Positions 26,679-35,154 of a stretch of 37,802 nt of DNA are shown here, piece after piece. Within the stretch, counting starts at the first letter, position 1. Every line of letters begins with the position of its first letter. A program made the position numbers and the translations under genes. The stretch is taken from contig JALLOG010000016.1 in NCBI GenBank assembly GCA_027717645.1, positions 1 through 37,802 of the forward strand, written 5' to 3'. Under the pieces are notes generated by a model. The model was not told the DNA's origin. It did no database searches and saw only the letters and a program-made list of their open reading frames with translations. This DNA is from Desulfobacterota bacterium AH_259_B03_O07 (GTDB taxonomy: Bacteria; Desulfobacterota_D; UBA1144; Nemesobacterales; CSP1-2).

Positions 26679-27437
26679 CTACGCTACATAATTTCTCAAA
26701 GTACCAATCCCTTCAAGTTCTATTTCAACTTTATCACCAATTCTCATTGGCCCTATTCCCGATGGTGTCCCCGTTGCAATAATGTCCCCGGGTAGAAGCG
26801 TCATCACCCTTGATATAAAGCTTATTAATCTTGAGACATTAAAAATAAGTTCCGATGTTCTTGAGTGTTGCATTATCACGTCATTGAGGGAAGTTGAGAT
26901 CTCCAGATCATTTGGATCAAGTTCCGTTTCAATCACCGGACCGATTGGAGCAAATGTGTCAAATCCCTTCGCCCTTGAATACTGGATATCTTTTGCCTGA
27001 AGGTCGCGGGCCGTCACATCGTTGATGCATGTATATCCAAAGACATGATCAATGGCATTATCTTCATTCAACCACTTGGCTCTTTTTCCAATGACAACTC
27101 CGAGTTCTCCCTCAAAGTCCACTCTCGTAGACATGTGACTCGGATAAATGATTCTATCCTCATGCCCTATAACAGAAGTGGCTGGTTTAATAAAAAGCAA
27201 GGGCTCATCAGGAAGTTTTTTTTTCATTTCTCGAGCATGATCTTGATAATTCAGTCCAACCGCAACGATTTTAGTAGGGGAACAAGGGGGAAGAAACTTT
27301 AGGGCAGTTAGATTATATTCTGTATTGGTGATTTCATATTCTCCAAAGATGTCTCCCCTGATCTCTAAAACCTTATCTCCTAGAAATTGCCCGTATGAAG
27401 CTTTTCCATTTTTATTCTTGAATCTAAGAAATTTCAT
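26679..27437 (-). CDS. Fumarylacetoacetate hydrolase-family protein
   Basis: A 252-residue FAH-superfamily enzyme; members cleave C-C bonds of acylpyruvates or decarboxylate oxaloacetate, or act as isomerase/decarboxylase in aromatic catabolism. Visible hallmarks: [27 protein letters not shown] with the metal-binding Glu residues, [13 protein letters not shown], and the closing [17 protein letters not shown]. The short N-terminal domain and size fit FAHD1/YcgM-like acylpyruvases rather than true fumarylacetoacetase. No tyrosine- or homoprotocatechuate-pathway genes are near, so the substrate is not determined. The ATG has no obvious Shine-Dalgarno. Stand-alone, 273 bases after truA. Confidence 0.9.
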   Translation of the reverse strand: MKFLRFKNKNGKASYGQFLGDKVLEIRGDIFGEYEITNTEYNLTALKFLPPCSPTKIVAVGLNYQDHAREMKKKLPDEPLLFIKPATSVIGHEDRIIYPSHMSTRVDFEGELGVVIGKRAKWLNEDNAIDHVFGYTCINDVTARDLQAKDIQYSRAKGFDTFAPIGPVIETELDPNDLEISTSLNDVIMQHSRTSELIFNVSRLISFISRVMTLLPGDIIATGTPSGIGPMRIGDKVEIELEGIGTLRNYVA

Positions 27438-27552
27438 TTTATTCGATTATTTTTACATGATTGTTGCGATTTGTAACCATCTATTCGGGGCAGGGTTGTC
27501 TCGAACACGATAGTGGGGACTCGATACCCTCTGGCGCAATTGATTGAATGCA

Positions 27553-27663
27553 ACGAGCAAGACTCGTCGCCTACCCTTAGGTGTCGTATTAATTCAACGG
27601 GTAGCCCACCAGTCCTCGGGTACCCCATAAATCTACGGGTAGCCCACCAGTCTTGCTGGTGGG
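27553..27663. repeat. CAAGA-loop hairpins with an 18-bp direct repeat
   Basis: ACGAG/CTCGT with loop CAAGA (27553-27567) and a perfect 8-bp hairpin CCCACCAG/CTGGTGGG with loop TCTTG (27643-27663), the same loop on the other strand. ACGGGTAGCCCACCAGTC is repeated exactly at 27597-27614 and 27635-27652, 38 bases apart; only the second copy has the right arm. A further ACCAG/CTGGT hairpin with loop CAAGA lies at 32708-32722. They sit downstream of truA on its strand, with no T-run. Confidence 0.7.
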
Positions 27664-27710
27664 TGACTTAGAAGATGTTTGTTTTCAATAGATATTATGT
27701 GAATTCGTCA

Positions 27711-28448
27711 TCAATACTTAACTTTTTTGAGAAAGAGCCCCCATGGCGGTGCGGGTCTCACGAATTTTGTCTTTTCTCCTTTATCCAAAATGTTCTTAAA
27801 TTCAACATCGGTAATTTTTTCTTCCCCTACCTGTATGAGTGTGCCTACAATCAATCTAACCATTCTCTTGAGAAAGCCTGTGGCTTCAATCTCAAACTCT
27901 ATAATGTGTTTTTGTTTTAACTTAAAGCTAACGTTTAATACATTTCTAACCGTGCTATTTACTGAGTTAATGGAGAGCGCAAATGCCCTGAAGTCATGTT
28001 CTCCTAGTAGTACTCGGGAAGATTCCTTCATATTTTCAATATTTAGTGGAAAAGGTATAAACCAAGCTCTATATCTTTCAAGGGCCGAGGGATAAGGACG
28101 ATTTAATATTCTGTATAGATAAGTCTTGCTTTTTGAATCAAACTGCGAATGAAAGTCAAAATTCACTTCATGCGCTTTAATAACTACTATGTCTTTCGGA
28201 AGTATTGAATTGATGGCCATTTGGAATAGTTGTGGACTCATAATGCTCTCGGTTTTAAAGTTTGCGACTTGGCCTAGGGCATGTACACCTGTATCGGTTC
28301 TTCCAGATCCTATGAGTTTTGGACTTTTTTTGGTTATTTTCTCGATTGCGTTTTCTAGAATTTCTTGGATTGTGGGTTTGTTTTTCTGCCTCTGCCATCC
28401 AAAATAGTGTGTTCCGTCATATTCAATCCTGAGTTCAATATTTCGCAT
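27711..28448 (-). CDS. truA: tRNA pseudouridine synthase A
   Basis: Makes pseudouridine at tRNA positions 38-40 in the anticodon arm. 245 residues, typical length. IEYDGTHYFGWQRQ begins the fold; SGRTDTGVHALGQVANF carries the catalytic Asp (Asp52); the C-terminal RMVRLIVGTLIQVG is conserved. The ATG is 4 bases past the stop of the upstream permease gene, so it is probably co-transcribed with the permease and the S41 protease. A weak AAGGGA lies about 14 bases upstream. Confidence 0.96.
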   Translation of the reverse strand: MRNIELRIEYDGTHYFGWQRQKNKPTIQEILENAIEKITKKSPKLIGSGRTDTGVHALGQVANFKTESIMSPQLFQMAINSILPKDIVVIKAHEVNFDFHSQFDSKSKTYLYRILNRPYPSALERYRAWFIPFPLNIENMKESSRVLLGEHDFRAFALSINSVNSTVRNVLNVSFKLKQKHIIEFEIEATGFLKRMVRLIVGTLIQVGEEKITDVEFKNILDKGEKTKFVRPAPPWGLFLKKVKY

Positions 28449-28452
28449 CTTG

Positions 28453-29382
28453 TTATAATTTTCCCTTATTAAATGTTATCCTTGGATCCAGATATACGTA
28501 GCATATATCCACGATTAGATTGGCTAGGACGAGTACAACAGTATATACAACTGTTATTCCCATAACTAATGGGTAGTCCCTATTTGATACGGCAAATACA
28601 AAGAATCTGCCCATACCAGGTATTGCAAAGATTTGCTCTACTACAAACGAACCAGTTATCAAAAATGCCGTAATGGGTCCTAACACTGTAACGACGGGGA
28701 TAAGAGCATTTTTGAGAATATGTTTAATCACCACCATGAATTCACTTAGACCTTTTGCCCTAGCAGTTCTTACAAAAGTTGCCTGTGAGGTCTCTAACAT
28801 ACTTGCTCTAGTTAGTCTAGCAAGGTAGGCGGCGGGTCCTGCCGCAAGTGTTAGTGCCGGTAGAACAAGATGATCTGCGCCCCCCCATAGAGCGGCTGGA
28901 AACCAGCCAAGCTTTATTGCAAAGATGTATATTAATAAAGCGCCAACTACGAAACTCGGGACTGAAACCAGTGCAGTAGCGAAAGAAACCGATAAGAAGT
29001 CAAAAAAGCCTCTTGGCCTACTGGCTGAGATTATGCCTCCTGCTACGCCTATAATTATGGCTATGATCAGGGAAACAACACCGAGTTGTATAGAAACGGG
29101 TAGGGTGTCCCTAATAATGTCATTAACTGTTCTATCAATATATTTATACGAAGGGCCAAAATCACCCATACCCAAATTCTTTAAATATCTTGTATATTGC
29201 TTCAAAAAGGGTTCATTAAGTTTATATTTCTCTTCTATGTTCTTTTGAATCTGAGGGGGGAGTTTTTTCTCAGTATCAAACGGACCGCCGGGGACAATTC
29301 TAAGAAGGAAGAATGTAATTGAAACAACTACTAGTACAACAAATGCTCCACTAAAGACTCTACCCAAGATGAATTTAACCAT
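28453..29382 (-). CDS. ABC transporter permease, DppB/OppB family
   Basis: Inner-membrane permease of a peptide/nickel-type ABC importer, 309 residues. The N-terminal helix with FFLLRIVPGGPF is a DppB hallmark; five further helices surround the EAA loop RTARAKGLSEFMVVIKHILK that docks the ATPase. The second permease (DppC), ATPases and binding protein that normally accompany it are absent: on this strand it lies 19 bases after the S41 protease and 4 bases before truA. The partners may be encoded elsewhere or just have been separated by rearrangement. It looks complete. Confidence 0.93.
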   Translation of the reverse strand: MVKFILGRVFSGAFVVLVVVSITFFLLRIVPGGPFDTEKKLPPQIQKNIEEKYKLNEPFLKQYTRYLKNLGMGDFGPSYKYIDRTVNDIIRDTLPVSIQLGVVSLIIAIIIGVAGGIISASRPRGFFDFLSVSFATALVSVPSFVVGALLIYIFAIKLGWFPAALWGGADHLVLPALTLAAGPAAYLARLTRASMLETSQATFVRTARAKGLSEFMVVIKHILKNALIPVVTVLGPITAFLITGSFVVEQIFAIPGMGRFFVFAVSNRDYPLVMGITVVYTVVLVLANLIVDICYVYLDPRITFNKGKL

Positions 29383-29401
29383 TCACCAAACATTTCCTTT
29401 T

Positions 29402-32329
29402 TTAAACCTCTTTCCTTATGACAATAGATTCTTTAGAGATTAGTCCGTTGGAATCTTTTGCAAAAATAGTAATGACATTAGTTCCATCATTTAGTTTTAA
29501 ATTGATAGATATGGGGACCTCATTGTCTTTGGCAGGAATAAGCATAACCTTGTTATCATCCAAAAAAACATAAACAAGATCGACGCCATCTATGTCTTTG
29601 ACAAGGCCGTTCAAAACAACCTCTGAGGAATTTGTTGAGAGTGGAGGGTGTTTAACGTCAATAACAGGAGGTCCTTCAAAAACCTCTATTAAGCTAGATG
29701 TATCAGTTGGCGAACTTACGAAGTCAACAAAAATAATGTCGTCTTTCTTTATCCAACCAATTAAATTCTCATTGAGTTTGATTTTAACCCACTCATCGTT
29801 TTCACCAACTGTGTTAAAACCGGTACCTTTCTCAGATACCGCCAGTACGGGTGCATCCCTAAAGCTTCCTCCTTTAATCAGTGCCTTGTCATTTAAGACA
29901 ACGATGCTTTGTGAACTATTTAGAAAATTATCCTCTTTCTCTTCTTCGAGGATGTTGATTTTGCTTATTATTCCATCCCTAAAGACATCTTCAACGATTT
30001 GAAGTTCCATTTCTATTTGGCTGTCTGGCTGCTTTACCACAAAGTTAAAAGCAGACTCTTTTATCTGACCCGGTGAAAGGTTCTCGAATTCGAATCTTCC
30101 TTTTTCCAGAAAAATTTTATCTCCCGACAGGTTATTCAATGTAACAATGCTTTTTTGAGCTTTTCCTTTGCCGTTGTTTTTAACCCTTAACAACAGGCCT
30201 ATTGTTTCACCTAATTCGGGAATTCCGTTTCCATTACCGATTGAATCATATCTTCCATCATCTACGATTTCGTAATTAAAAGTGAATCGCGGCCTGGGTA
30301 GTTCCTCGATTCTAGCCTTAAATGTATGCTCCGGAACTTCCGTATTGTTTGATTCCATAAACTGAAGGGTGATCTTGTCTTCCCTGGTAAGTGCCCATTT
30401 TGGAATATCAAAGGTATGATCCCATTTTCTTTTTTCGCCCGGATTTAGTTTGCCAAATATATATTCCTTTCCATCAAAAATCGGGTTGTCAGATTTGGTT
30501 ACTGCCGAAAGTCTATAAAGAGGCGTTGAGCCATTATTCTCAACTTCAACAGTAACCGGTAGCTTTTCCCCCGCTTTAAAATTTAAATTCGCTGGAGAAA
30601 CATTAACTTTGATCCCGGCTCCCCTACTTGCGGTTTCTAATGAAGACCAATCTATTCCCATCTCTTGCCATTTTTCTCCCATCTTGACTTCTTCATTCTT
30701 TGACAGATTTTTTATGCTGCTTTCTGATTGATGGAGCATTAATTCCCTTGAGAGTGAATTTGTTGAATTGATAATTTCTTTTGCTACATCGATATAGAAG
30801 TCGTTATTAATTTTTTGTCTCTTCTCTTCGCGAGTCAACGCTTCTTCAGGTGTTATTTCTTCCTCTTCGTTATTAATTGTTGTAGATGTATCTAAGAACC
30901 TAATGGAATATATGGGATCTTCTAAGACTTTTCTTTCCTGTTTTTCATTTGAATCTTTTTGTCTACTTTCTTCAGATGAATTAAAGATAACCGCATCTTT
31001 TAAGATTACTGCTGGTTGAAGCAAGATGTCCGGTGTAATTCCGACGTCTTGAATTGAAATATCCCCAGGAGTGAGATAGTTAGCTATAGTGAGTTTTAGG
31101 GCAGATCCATCATTTAAATCGAATATTTGCTGCACCGATCCTTTTCCAAATGTTCTCTTCCCCACAATCACAGCCCTGTCATTATTTTTTAATGCTCCTG
31201 CAACAATCTCAGACGCACTCGCGCTACCAGAGTCTATCAATACAACTACCTTACCGGTAAAATCACTATCTCGTTGCCTAGCGCTGTAGAGTTTTTTTGA
31301 TTCCCCTATTTTTGTGCTGACAATTACTCCCCTCTTTAAGAAGACATCTGAAATTTTCTCTGCTTGGTCTAATAAACCTCCTGGATTTCCTCTTAGATCA
31401 AGTATCAGTCCCCGAATGCTGTCTTTTCTCTTTTCTAATCCTTCTTTAATGCTGTTAAGTGTATTTTTCTGAAAGTCCCTTATTCTTACATATAAAATTC
31501 CATCATCTATATCGAAGGTCTCGACGCTTTCTATTTTAATTGTGTCCCTTACTATGTTGAATTTCTTTGGCTCATTATATCCTTCTCTGTCAACAAAAAT
31601 GTTGACAGCACTGCCCTTACGACCCCTGAGTTTTCCAACTGCTTCAATTAGAGACATATTTATGGTCGATTCATTTTCAATCTGAACGATCCTATCGTTA
31701 GATTTTATCCCTGCACGATACGCCGGCGTTCCTTCGATGGGAGAAATGACAGTAAGCCGACCATCCCTAATTCCGATTACAATTCCAAGACCTCCAAAGC
31801 TTCCTTCTGTTTCGATCATAAACTCCTGGTAAACCTGTGGAGTTATGATGCCCGAATGGGGATCTAAGGTTTTAAGCATTTCATCTATTACGGCGTACTC
31901 TACGTCGCGAATCTCGGGTTCTTCGGATGTTAGACGTGGTCGGATAAATCTGAATACTTCTTCTATCTTTTCCTTCATGCTCTTGAGATCATAGATACCA
32001 TTCATATCAAAGGTTTCTGATTCATTTAAGACCTGAACTCTGAATGATGTGCTATTCTCACCGTCAGGAAAATCAACAAGGACTTCATCAATCGATTTTT
32101 CAAGTCTGCCCATTCCATTAATTAACATGGTTTTAGGATTTATTGCGGGTTTATTAACGTAGTATTTTTTTACGTACCTGATTACGAGAGGAAGAACCCC
32201 AAGGTCATACGATTCGCTATCCTTCTCCTTGTTTTCAGAGACAGAGGAGAAAAGTGAGAAGAATAACAGGAGTGCAATAATGACAAATGTAAAATGAATA
32301 TTCTTCATTAGGGAGAAGATTCTACTCAA
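29402..32329 (-). CDS. Multidomain S41 (tail-specific type) serine protease
   Basis: A 975-residue exported protease. A signal/anchor (about 8-30) and an N-terminal domain lead to a PDZ domain (about 170-255, GGLGIVIGIRDGRLTV) and the S41 core: DLRGNPGGLLDQA, the nucleophile Ser in DSGSASASEIV (about 371) and Lys in RTFGKGSVQQ (about 396). Then come features ordinary Prc/CtpA proteases lack: a charged linker, two CARDB-like beta domains (about 570-780), an SH3-like domain (about 813-873, ending WVKIKLNENLIGWIKKDD) and a C-terminal Ig-like domain. The layout resembles the myxobacterial MXAN_5808-type peptidase family as I recall it. The TTG start (32327-32329) has AAGGTGA upstream; ATG 32306-32308 is an alternative. 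Confidence 0.9.
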   Translation of the reverse strand: MSRIFSLMKNIHFTFVIIALLLFFSLFSSVSENKEKDSESYDLGVLPLVIRYVKKYYVNKPAINPKTMLINGMGRLEKSIDEVLVDFPDGENSTSFRVQVLNESETFDMNGIYDLKSMKEKIEEVFRFIRPRLTSEEPEIRDVEYAVIDEMLKTLDPHSGIITPQVYQEFMIETEGSFGGLGIVIGIRDGRLTVISPIEGTPAYRAGIKSNDRIVQIENESTINMSLIEAVGKLRGRKGSAVNIFVDREGYNEPKKFNIVRDTIKIESVETFDIDDGILYVRIRDFQKNTLNSIKEGLEKRKDSIRGLILDLRGNPGGLLDQAEKISDVFLKRGVIVSTKIGESKKLYSARQRDSDFTGKVVVLIDSGSASASEIVAGALKNNDRAVIVGKRTFGKGSVQQIFDLNDGSALKLTIANYLTPGDISIQDVGITPDILLQPAVILKDAVIFNSSEESRQKDSNEKQERKVLEDPIYSIRFLDTSTTINNEEEEITPEEALTREEKRQKINNDFYIDVAKEIINSTNSLSRELMLHQSESSIKNLSKNEEVKMGEKWQEMGIDWSSLETASRGAGIKVNVSPANLNFKAGEKLPVTVEVENNGSTPLYRLSAVTKSDNPIFDGKEYIFGKLNPGEKRKWDHTFDIPKWALTREDKITLQFMESNNTEVPEHTFKARIEELPRPRFTFNYEIVDDGRYDSIGNGNGIPELGETIGLLLRVKNNGKGKAQKSIVTLNNLSGDKIFLEKGRFEFENLSPGQIKESAFNFVVKQPDSQIEMELQIVEDVFRDGIISKINILEEEKEDNFLNSSQSIVVLNDKALIKGGSFRDAPVLAVSEKGTGFNTVGENDEWVKIKLNENLIGWIKKDDIIFVDFVSSPTDTSSLIEVFEGPPVIDVKHPPLSTNSSEVVLNGLVKDIDGVDLVYVFLDDNKVMLIPAKDNEVPISINLKLNDGTNVITIFAKDSNGLISKESIVIRKEV

Positions 32330-33067
32330 TATAAATGTTCACCTTAAATTTTTACTAAAATAATTATAATCTATAATATTACTAATCCATAGTTCACTTA
32401 TCAACTAAAATTTTTTAATGACTATTTTTATATCAAATTAACAATTTTGTAAAGACTTTAGCAACAAGTAAATACTAATACAACCAAAATTTGTGACGGA
32501 TTTGTGAAAACGTATTAAGATTTCGAGTGAGGGGCATAAAGTAGAAGCTGCAATAAAATTGATCCAATAGGCTTTATGACCCTATTAGTCTTATATATCT
32601 TAAATACAATATAAACATCTTTAAGGCATCGAATGCTATGTTTTAATGCTCTTTTAATATTCGTTGTACTATACTAATCATAAATCATAAATAAAACTGT
32701 AATTGCTACCAGCAAGACTGGTTTACTACCCAGAATTTATTTGGAAGGCTAAATCTTTCCGCTTTATCCATAATGAAATGTAGCAGGGACCTTTAGGTCT
32801 CCATTCGGGGTTGGAAAGCCCCCCGCGTATCAATAGATGGGACATTCTTGTCCCCTCATTTTTGAAATTCTTGAAAATGTATAGCGGCTGATCTTTAGAT
32901 CGCCATAATGATCACAGCCACTCCTAGCAAAGATGTCTACTAAAATTTTAAATGTAGGAGCACTATCCTGGTGCGAAACCAATTTCACCATCGCCGATTA
33001 ATATATTCATGATTTTGAATATGAATATGAATACTAATCCAAAAAGTCCTAGAAAATCCCACAAGGG
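32330..33067. other. 738-base gap of repeat debris
   Basis: No gene seen. AT-rich next to the S41 gene, then a CAAGA-loop hairpin (32708-32722), the hairpin GGACCT/AGGTCT (32787-32800), composite array copy B (32806-32905) and simple AT-rich repeats to the transposase remnant. The mix of repeats and a dead transposase marks an insertion-tolerant site. Confidence 0.55.
32806..32905 (+). repeat. Composite hairpin array, copy B
   Basis: In order: CGGGGTTGGAAAGCCCC, TATCAATAGATG, GGGACA/TGTCCC with loop TTCT (32839-32854), an AT-rich spacer, TATAGCGG and GATCT/AGATC (32890-32901). This is the reverse complement of copy A (14999-15088) hairpin for hairpin, including CGGGGTTGGAAA and GGGACATTC, with spacers of similar length. 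Copy B is more degraded; several changes in copy B stems are matched on the other arm. Confidence 0.7.
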
Positions 33068-33660
33068 TTACTGATTAAATTCTGTTTTGAGCTGAGCTGG
33101 ATTCAAATCTAAATATGTCTTCCTCAACTTCTGCCTTACCTTTTGTTCAACCTCCTTAGATTCCATTACCCTCTGATGTGGGGTCTTGGGATCGTCATAC
33201 TTACGATGTATCCTTCCACCAGTTCTATGTTTTGAAATAAGCTTTATTACTGATTGAAAAAGGTTCTTATAAAGTCTAAGTTCATTGCTGTATAGATAAT
33301 TGAGAATCTCTAACTCCTTTGTACTCTCATATCTGAAATAACCAACAAACTTCTTCCGACGAGTCCAGTCCTACTGTTCCACAAAGCAATTATCATTCTT
33401 CTTATTCGGCCGTGACCTGGGAAACCCTAGATCTCTTTGTTGGTATATCTAAAAAGATGCCAATTGATGAATTCTGTCCCATTATCAGAGTGAATCTCTT
33501 TAAAGGCGAAAGGAAATCTATTTCTTACCCGTTTTATACCACCAAACACTGCTTCCTGTGATCTACCCATTACTGCCTCTCCTTCCCACCAACCAGAGTT
33601 TATATCAGTAGTGGATAAAGTATTTATATACTCGCTATCTTGACAAAATTTACTTTGTAG
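33068..33660 (-). pseudogene. Decayed DDE transposase (rve-type integrase core)
   Basis: Reading on the minus strand, STTDINSGWWEGEAVMGRSQ (first Asp) and KEIHSDNGTEFIN (second Asp) belong to one frame; after a one-base frameshift between 33431 and 33440 the sequence continues as DLGFPRSRPNKKNDNCFVEQ with the catalytic Glu, exactly 35 residues past the second Asp. An in-frame TAG (33371-33373), where Lys is expected, interrupts VEQ-DWTRRKKFVGYFRYES, and the C-terminus runs to TAA at 33068-33070. The part before the first Asp is missing. It resembles stand-alone rve transposases of unclassified (ISNCY-like) elements. No terminal repeats found. Inactive. Confidence 0.88.
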
Positions 33661-33669
33661 TATTAAAAT
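33640..33669 (+). promoter_or_regulatory. Promoter of the parvulin-like lipoprotein gene
   Basis: TTGACA (33640-33645) and TAAAAT (33664-33669) are 18 bases apart, placing the start about 26 bases before ATG 33702. The -35 box falls within the last recognisable codons of the transposase remnant. Confidence 0.65.
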
Positions 33670-33701
33670 AATAATCCAAACCAAATTTTGGAGGTTAAAG
33701 T

Positions 33702-34481
33702 ATGTATCAGCTTTTTTTCTTCATTTCGTTTCTCCTTCTTTTCAATATAGGGTGTTCAAGAGAAGCATCTCAGGAAAATCGACAAGGGACCCCACTTGCT
33801 GTAGTTGGCGGTACGGTAATTTATGAAGAGGATATTGGATTTTTAAAACTCGATGATGCAATTCAACGGGAGCTTCTTTACCAGGAGGCCATCCGAAGGG
33901 GTGTTGATAAAGATAGAGAAGTTCAAGAAAAGATAAAGGATGTAATAGTTGGCAAATTCGCTAATGATCTTTTCATTAGCGTTGGAGAAGTCAGTATAGA
34001 AGAAGGGGAAGTCGAGAACTATTATAAAGATCATAAAAATGAATTTTTAACTATAAAGGGTCTTGAAATAGTTTTGAATAATAAAGAGGTAGCCGAAGAA
34101 GTCTACAAAAAGGCTTTATCTGGAGAAGACTTTAAAAAGCTCGTTAAAGAGTATTCAACATCCCATACCAAGAGTTTGGGGGGTGAAATGGTTATTACCT
34201 CTCCTAATTACCATGACAGTTTGTTCCTAAATAAGAAACATGGGGATATTGAGTTGGTCTATGATGGAAGCTATGAAGGAATCGACATATACAGGATAAT
34301 AAAGTTTGTGAAGAAAAGATATGCATCCTTTGATTTAGTTAAAAATGGTATAAAATCAAAGATAATAATGGATAAGAAGGGGAAGCTTATTCAAGATTTT
34401 GTTGACAAGTTAAAAAAGCAGAAAAAAATAGAGATATTAACACAGAATAAAAAAACGAATACCGATCAGGAGACACCTTAA
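33702..34481 (+). CDS. Parvulin/SurA-like foldase, probable lipoprotein
   Basis: A 259-residue exported protein. MYQLFFFISFLLLFNIGCS is a short lipoprotein-type signal with Cys18, though the residues before Cys (FNIG) fit the lipobox only loosely. GTPLAVVGGTVIYEEDI and AIQRELLYQEAIRRGVDKDREV match the SurA/PrsA N-terminal helices, and the region about 120-200 (AEEVYKKALSGEDFKKLVKEYSTS, KSLGGEMVI) is a shortened, divergent parvulin domain, so isomerase activity is uncertain. GGAGG lies 7 bases before the ATG. It has its own promoter and stands alone between repeat tracts. Confidence 0.8.
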   Translation: MYQLFFFISFLLLFNIGCSREASQENRQGTPLAVVGGTVIYEEDIGFLKLDDAIQRELLYQEAIRRGVDKDREVQEKIKDVIVGKFANDLFISVGEVSIEEGEVENYYKDHKNEFLTIKGLEIVLNNKEVAEEVYKKALSGEDFKKLVKEYSTSHTKSLGGEMVITSPNYHDSLFLNKKHGDIELVYDGSYEGIDIYRIIKFVKKRYASFDLVKNGIKSKIIMDKKGKLIQDFVDKLKKQKKIEILTQNKKTNTDQETP

Positions 34482-35154
34482 ATTATCAAACCTCTTTTCT
34501 ATCTATGGTTATGATATGTATAAGTTGTAAACTGATCATATTAATTAATAGTGGTTACCCAGCTGACTGCAGTCAAAAATAAACCGAACTTCCATTATTA
34601 TACCTTTATATATAGTTAGTGTCTTAGACAGGAAATAACGGCTTTTCAACTCAGGTTCCACTTATTCCCATTCATACTTCCTTCTAATGCTTTCCATTCG
34701 GTTTACTTCACTTAGTCGACTCCCCCAGAGCCTTTCGGAGGGAATTTATGGGGATTTTTGCAATTCTAGCGATTAACAAAGGTAGCAAATGTAGTTGCAG
34801 AAGACTTTAGTCCTCAGTTTTTTATCATCTTTGATTGGGGGCCTGAAATACTAGATTCTGAATCTAGTTCAGAATGACAAAAATAAATAACCGAGGTAAA
34901 AAGACCTCGGCTATCGTTGAATGCTTAACAGCCCCGAAAGCCGTGACTTTCCAGTCGCGGCTTTACTTCCTATTACCTAACGGTCTTAAGATCCTAAGTG
35001 GAAAGGACTCTTATATAAAACATATTTTGGACAGATGTGAATTTATCTATAAATAAAAAATTAAAGTTCATTGAGAATGAGATCCTTCCACAACTGTCTA
35101 TTCAAAGCTAATAATTTTTATAGAATTATATATTTCCTTAAATCCATATTAAGT
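34482..35154. other. 673-base gap with hairpins
   Basis: No gene on either strand. Palindromes: GACT/AGTC around the TT core (34803-34812), ACTAGATTC/GAATCTAGT (34850-34868) followed by CAGAATGACA, CCGAGGT/ACCTCGG (34891-34910) and an 11-bp stem at 34938-34963. The part next to the subtilase stop is AT-rich, without a clear terminator. Confidence 0.55.
34850..34963. repeat. Cluster of three perfect or near-perfect hairpins
   Basis: ACTAGATTC/GAATCTAGT (34850-34868); CCGAGGT/ACCTCGG with loop AAAAAG (34891-34910); AAGCCGTGACT/AGTCGCGGCTT with loop TTCC and one T-G pair (34938-34963). The first runs into TTCAGAATGACA, an ending I recall from interspersed repeats of the ATTCTGGATC...CAGAATGACA kind in other bacteria. 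Confidence 0.65.

Noticed and set aside
27434-27628. Minus-strand 64-codon frame between FAH and truA
   Set aside because: It runs through the hairpin repeats and has no Shine-Dalgarno or recognisable features.
27553-27663. CRISPR-like repeats near truA
   Set aside because: One 18-bp repeat pair plus hairpins does not make an array.
33427-33684. Intact small integrase-core gene
   Set aside because: It lacks the catalytic Glu and the ends; the rest of the transposase continues in another frame, so it is a pseudogene fragment.
34874-35056. Plus-strand 60-codon frame
   Set aside because: It consists of the palindromes at 34891-34963 and has no Shine-Dalgarno.
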